DNA of 64,000 nt from Sphagnum compactum. Taxonomy: Eukaryota > Bryophyta > Sphagnopsida > Sphagnales. Below, piece by piece: positions 59,630 through 64,000 of this stretch. A model generated the notes under the pieces. That model was not told the DNA's origin and searched no databases. It was given only the letters and a program-made list of their open reading frames with translations. Each line of letters begins with the position of its first letter. The first letter of the stretch is position 1. Both the position numbers and the translations under genes were made by a program. The DNA is taken from NCBI GenBank assembly GCA_965153455.1, contig OZ234493.1:9972213-10036212 (forward strand). Reading direction: 5' to 3'.

Positions 59630-61829
59630 TTAATCCTTGTCTAATTCCAATTGTTCAAAATAATTTGATTCCTCAATCAAATCATAATCATCTTTAGCTA
59701 ATGAAAATTCAACTTTTAGAAAGTCTATCAAATCCTTATGTCGTGAACAATTTAGACACAGATCGTCAAGTCAATTCTTCACCACAATGATGATTCGGTC
59801 TAAATTATCCGCTTGCAACTTATAGCATTTCAAAACTATCAACCCACCAGCAAGATTGAATACACGTTCAATTTCAATCTATTACCCCAGAATTCCCAAT
59901 ATTTGTTTGGCAAGGAAGCTAACATTTGGGAATTGGGTTTCATGAATTGGCCACCAAGTTAAGGGATCAACACATGTAATAGGTGTTACATATAACCTCT
60001 TGAACAAAGACAACGCCCCAACAATAAGTGCACGTGATGACTCTTTCATAAATGCACCCACACCAAATATATTATTGTTTTCTTCAATAGAGTCACCAAA
60101 TCCAGCAACAAATCCAACAACTTCTACTACACATCCTTGGATAAAGAGGGTTTAGAATTTTAAATATAGTCATTAAAAGAGGGATGATTACATTTGCATC
60201 ATACTCTACAACAAGACAAATACAAGCCCCACAACCCACATAATTTTCCACAACCTTTAAAGATTTGAACCTAATCAAGCATAAAAGTGAAAATATTGTG
60301 CACCTGCTGTGAATCATGGGCTTGCATAAATTTTGATGACCTTAATAACTCCTGCCTATAGGTTGTTTTGAAAGATGATAAGCTCAACATCAAATGCATC
60401 CAAAGGATCAAAAGCATTAGTAGCCTATCCAACTTCAGATTCCAAAGTTAGTGTCAAATTGATACATGTATTAATTTGACAATTACCTATACTTTAACCT
60501 TAAGAACTATTTGTTGCAAAGTAATTGTCTTCTGCCTCCCATAACACAAAATATTAACCTTTTTGAATTCCAGTACCTCTTCAAACATGATTACCTTACT
60601 AGCGAGTTTTGTTTTCATTGGGGTCTTCAATTTTTGAAACCACAACCCCCTTTCAACACATGCCCTTTCCCATTCTTGCCTTCTTTTTCCCGACCTCTTT
60701 GTCCATGTGATCGTCTTTTGTAAGCTACTTTGGGTAGCCTTCACATTGATTTGTTTTAGACCTACAATCACTTCTTCATAATTAACAACATATTGACAAG
60801 CTTTAAACATAATGTGACCAAAACACGTACCTTCATAAACTTGCTGAAGTTTCAAAGGGCAACAATTGACAATGGAACGTAGTGTTGTCGCCATAGATAA
60901 CAAGTTGCTACCTTCATCTTTCACAAAGGTAACCATACGATGCATTAGATCATACTTTTCAAATAATGAACACAGTTAACTAGCCATGGGGAGCCCTGTG
61001 GTCATGAACTTCAAATAAACCAATGGTAACATGTTGGGGCCTTCAAGATTCATTCAGGTAATTAATTACCAAGGCAAAGGTGTCCACACCACCTTTGGAC
61101 ATTTAAAGATCAAAACTAGTCGATAGTGTTGTTGTTTTAGCAAGCCCTGGTAGCACATGTAATTGCATGGTTTTTGTGACCATTGCACGTAACACTTCCT
61201 TTACAAAAGTAACATGAAAATGAAAAACAACACATGAGTAGAGGTGTAAGACCAACCTCCTAAACCAAATATTGTCACAAGTGGGAAGGGGCCTGTACCC
61301 TTGCAAGTATACAAGACCAGGTCTTCAAAAAAATATTATTGTGTTTCATTAGATTTCTTGTAAGGATTTGTAGCACAAAAATATGATGTGATTACACACC
61401 TAGATGGCCAAGACTGTTTCTTCCCTGGCTATTGGCTGTGACTTGCAGTAGCAACAACAAGTTCCTCAACAATGGTTAATTTTCTACGAGCAACCAACTT
61501 TGGATGTGCAGATTTAACATGGGTTTTCATGGGAGTGATCTCATTAATTTTACCATATTTGATAAGGCCTTTTTGTAAAGTAAAACATTGGCACAAATCA
61601 AGAACACCAGCTTGCTCTATTCTATAAATAATGCACCTCAACATCTGCGGCTTCTCAAGATCCATAAGTAAATTGTCATTTACAACAAAAAACCCCCAAT
61701 AAATTGAGGTTCGATTATGTGGTTTCCAAGCTATAGCTTGTGCTTGTATAATTACAAGCTGTTACATTTCAACCTCAGCACAATACCACCAAAGGATTCA
61801 ACCAACCAAACATCATCATCTTCAGCCAT
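59630..61829 (-). pseudogene. Decayed hAT transposase, copy D
   Basis: On the minus strand the start looks like MAEDDDVWLVESFGGIVLRL (ATG at 61829). The frame shifts into WKPHNRTSIYWGFFVVNDNL and a BED-like zinc finger (CQCF ... MKTHVKSAHP, 61429-61665). The best-kept part, 60487-60945, reads MVTFVKDEGSNLLSMATTL, then GTCFGHIMFKACQYVVN, VKATQSSLQKTITWTKRSGK and LKTPMKTKLASKVIMFEEVL. At 60093-60317 comes RFKSLKVVENYVGCGACICL. The C-terminal region near 59870-59630 reads IEIERVFNLAGGLIVLKCYK, then DNLDRIIIVVKN-stop-LDD, with a Trp codon apparently turned into TGA. It is the best preserved of the host-type hAT copies and belongs with copy C. Confidence 0.75.
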
Positions 61830-63040
61830 TGTTCAAGGTTGTAGAACGAGAATTACAACCTAACCCTAAAAAACCAACAAAGTGCCCCCCAAAAAAAAAT
61901 TCAAAGCAAGGCATGGAAGTTCTCAATTTAGTTGGAAAAGGTTCATGGACACATGTAAAATAAAATGAAAATGTAGAGCAAAAAAATCCAAGGCACATGA
62001 AATTTAGGAGAAGAGCTTGAAGACTTACTTTGTCAATGGTTGATGTAGAGATGTTGTTATAGACCAAATTGTTGGAATCTCCATTGAAGCTATAGATGCT
62101 TCAATTAGAAGAGTGCCTCAATGAATGCAATAACAATCAATAGCAACAATGTCATGAACACCAAAACTCTGAAGGAGCAAGAAGACCTCAAAGGCCACAT
62201 TTAGACAACTTAAACAACTCACACCTCAAACCTCCAACCTCACACATTCACATTCATAGTGCTTCACAAACCTTCATAAACCTTCATAAACCTTCACAGA
62301 CCTTAGACCTAAGTAGACCTCAAACCTTAGATAAAAACGTTGAACGCTTATGTAATGATATCAGCAGCTACAGCTTTGTAGCAATTTGACATGCCATAAG
62401 GGATGAGCTACAACCAATACTGGGTGCATGCAGCAAATTTGGAAATACAAAACTCTCAAGTGGGAACTAATCGCCTATAGCGTACTCACAAGTTGCTAAT
62501 GCAACAACAAGTGACAATAATAGGAGTTTCGCTATTAATGTTGCAACAACAAAGGTCCATGACACATTGTTGCCACATTTGCAGCAAGAGGACAAATTAC
62601 TCGAGAGATTCTAGAGAATCATCATATTCTTCACATGACAGTCACCTTTGTTTCTACTAGAATGATACCCACAGGAACCAATCCACTTCACAATAGTGAT
62701 AAATCAAAGGTCATTCCTTGACCAAAATCAACAGTTCAAATTTATTTTTTCTTACCACCATGCTCAAGTCCTCTTATCCAAATGAAACCAAAAAAATCGT
62801 TCAAACGTTTTGATCCAAGTCAAAGTCCAAAATTTGGAGCTAAAAAGAGGAACTTGGTAACTATGTTGTAGATATAGTTAGAGAACAACAACAAATTTGA
62901 TCCCTGGGGGGTGGGGGAATGAGTACTAGTTTTTTGACTGGGAGAATAAGAAGAAACAATTGAACTTCATTAGGAGATTACAATTTCTTCTTCCAAGAGA
63001 TTTAAAGAGCACCTCAAACGCAATGTGTTATGGTGAAAGG
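61830..63040. other. Intergenic region with scattered ACCTCAAAC motifs
   Basis: No gene recognised. AACCTTCATAAACCTTCATA-type short tandem repeats (about 62265-62335) foreshadow the denser array that follows. Confidence 0.5.
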
Positions 63041-63450
63041 GTTTTGTGAACATTGACATGTGGGTGAAAGATCAGACCTCACAAAGAGCGCTAAACGTTT
63101 AGACCTCAGACTTCACAAAAAATGACGATTGCTAAAACCTTAAACTTCATAAAAAGTGATGAGTGCTTAGACCTCAAACTTCACAATGAACGCTTAGATG
63201 TTAAACCTTAGAGAAAACGTTCTGACTTTAAACTTCAGACTTCACAAAAAGAACATTTAGAGCACAAACCTCACAAAGAGAATGCTCAAAGCTCAAACCT
63301 CACAAAGAGAGGGCTCAAAGCTTAGACCTCAAACTTCATTAGACTTCTGACCTTTGATCTTGCATAGAGATACCTTGAACCGCAGACCTCTAACTTCAAA
63401 CAAAAAACTTCACACTTCAAACCGCTAACCTTAGACCTTCAAACTTTGTT
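63041..63450 (+). repeat. Degenerate tandem array of a TTAGACCTCAAACTTCACAA motif
   Basis: Variants of this roughly 20-bp phrase recur at 20-45-bp spacing, mixed with AAAGCTCAAACCTCACAAAG, GTTTAGACCTCAGACTTCAC and GTGATGAGTGCTTAGACC. The array is irregular and old. The first weak copies appear near 62220. Confidence 0.7.
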
Positions 63451-63639
63451 GCAAAAAATCACAAATCATAAGGAGCACAAAGTTGACAGAGGACATGCAT
63501 TTTGCACATTACACTCAGAGCTTTGCCAACAAAACTTTTGGACTTCGCAAAGTGTAAAACACTAAACCCTAAATGCCATGAGCTCCATCTCCATCCAACC
63601 CTAACTCTAATCTCCAAACCCTAACCAATTATACATCGA
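63451..63639. other. Stretch with three telo-box motifs
   Basis: AAACCCTAA at 63564-63572, AACCCTAAC at 63597-63605 and AAACCCTAAC at 63616-63625 lie within 62 bp. The plant telo-box (AAACCCTAA) occurs in promoters of growth-related genes and in short interstitial telomere tracts; here no gene follows within the window. Confidence 0.5.
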
Positions 63640-63860
63640 ATGCACTACATATCCACACTATGCATATTTGGGCATATTCATGAGTGCCTAGATGTGCATA
63701 CTGGTATGGGCAATTCCTGCCTGGATATGCATGAGCGCTTTATGCCGGATATGTATAAGGACAAATATTTGAAAAAAACCAAATTCTGGATATGGCTACA
63801 TGCATATCCGGGAACTATCCAGGTTCATATCCACAATTTTTGATATATCCGGGCAACACA
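63640..63860 (+). repeat. Irregular array of GGATATG/CATATCC words
   Basis: TGCATATTTGGGCATATTC, CTGGATATGCATGAG, GCCGGATATGTATAAGG, CTGGATATGGCTACATGCAT, CATATCCGGGAAC, TTCATATCCACAA and GATATATCCGGGC occur in close succession in both orientations. They are probably remnants of a diverged short repeat family. Confidence 0.5.
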
Positions 63861-64000
63861 GGTTCTAACCTGCAAAACTGAGTGCCTGCCCAACACTGTT
63901 TGGGTGCAGTGTTGGGTGGGTACCACTTTGGCGGGTAAGAACCGGTGATCATGATTAGTAAGAACTGGATCAAGACCAAGACTGATTTTTCAGACCTGGA
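63861..64000 (+). repeat. Degenerate GGTTC-type repeat, locus 5 (cut by window end)
   Basis: GGGTGGGTACCACTTTGGCG, AAGAACCGGTGATCATGATT, AAGAACTGGATCAAGACC and CTGATTTTTCAGACCTGG resemble the other GGTTC-rich loci read in the opposite direction. The element runs off the window. Confidence 0.4.

Overview
The window looks like nuclear DNA of a land plant with a large, repeat-rich genome. The background is A+T-rich, genes are sparse, introns have plant-type GT..AG borders, and one gene encodes a PHD-finger protein of a plant family. I cannot name the species; the mix of decayed hAT families would fit a non-flowering plant (fern, gymnosperm or bryophyte), but that is inference.

Genes. Only two loci look like functional host genes, both on the minus strand. 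At 59-523 there is a 154-codon gene of unknown function with a probable three-exon transcript (two leader introns, a uORF and a TATA-like box near 1895). At 35319-38590 there is a two-exon gene for a 316-residue PHD zinc-finger protein; a 2.3 kb phase-2 intron splits the zinc finger. Everything else that codes is transposon-derived, apart from a weak candidate small secreted-protein reading frame at 33995-34219.

Mobile elements. Two young-looking, G+C-richer hAT transposons stand out from the A+T-rich background. Element 1 (7325-9864) has terminal inverted repeats, an identical 8-bp target duplication and a transposase whose family I recognise from oomycete (Phytophthora-type) genomes; it is broken by two frameshifts. 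Element 2 (54445-57206) has a 13-bp terminal repeat, an 8-bp duplication with one mismatch and a 751-codon frame with no frameshift and only three in-frame stops. The background also holds at least five heavily decayed plant-type hAT transposases: two in tandem at 11.9-17.2 kb (+), one at 25.7-27.1 kb (+), one at 51.8-53.4 kb (-) and one at 59.6-61.8 kb (-). A 782-bp non-autonomous element with 28-bp inverted repeats sits inside the second of these.

Repeats and structure. There are tandem arrays (1.9-2.6, 3.1-3.5, 40.5-40.8, 49.75-49.97 and 63.0-63.4 kb), several strong hairpins (2861-2942, 21023-21052, 36411-36499, 41521-41580, 47522-47581), a dispersed family at 41.2/44.6/47.5 kb, a 270-bp repeat shared by 19.7 and 33.5 kb, and a diffuse GGTTCC/GGTTCTGG-rich family at five places. 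I saw no tRNA, rRNA, CRISPR array, LTR retrotransposon or organellar gene.
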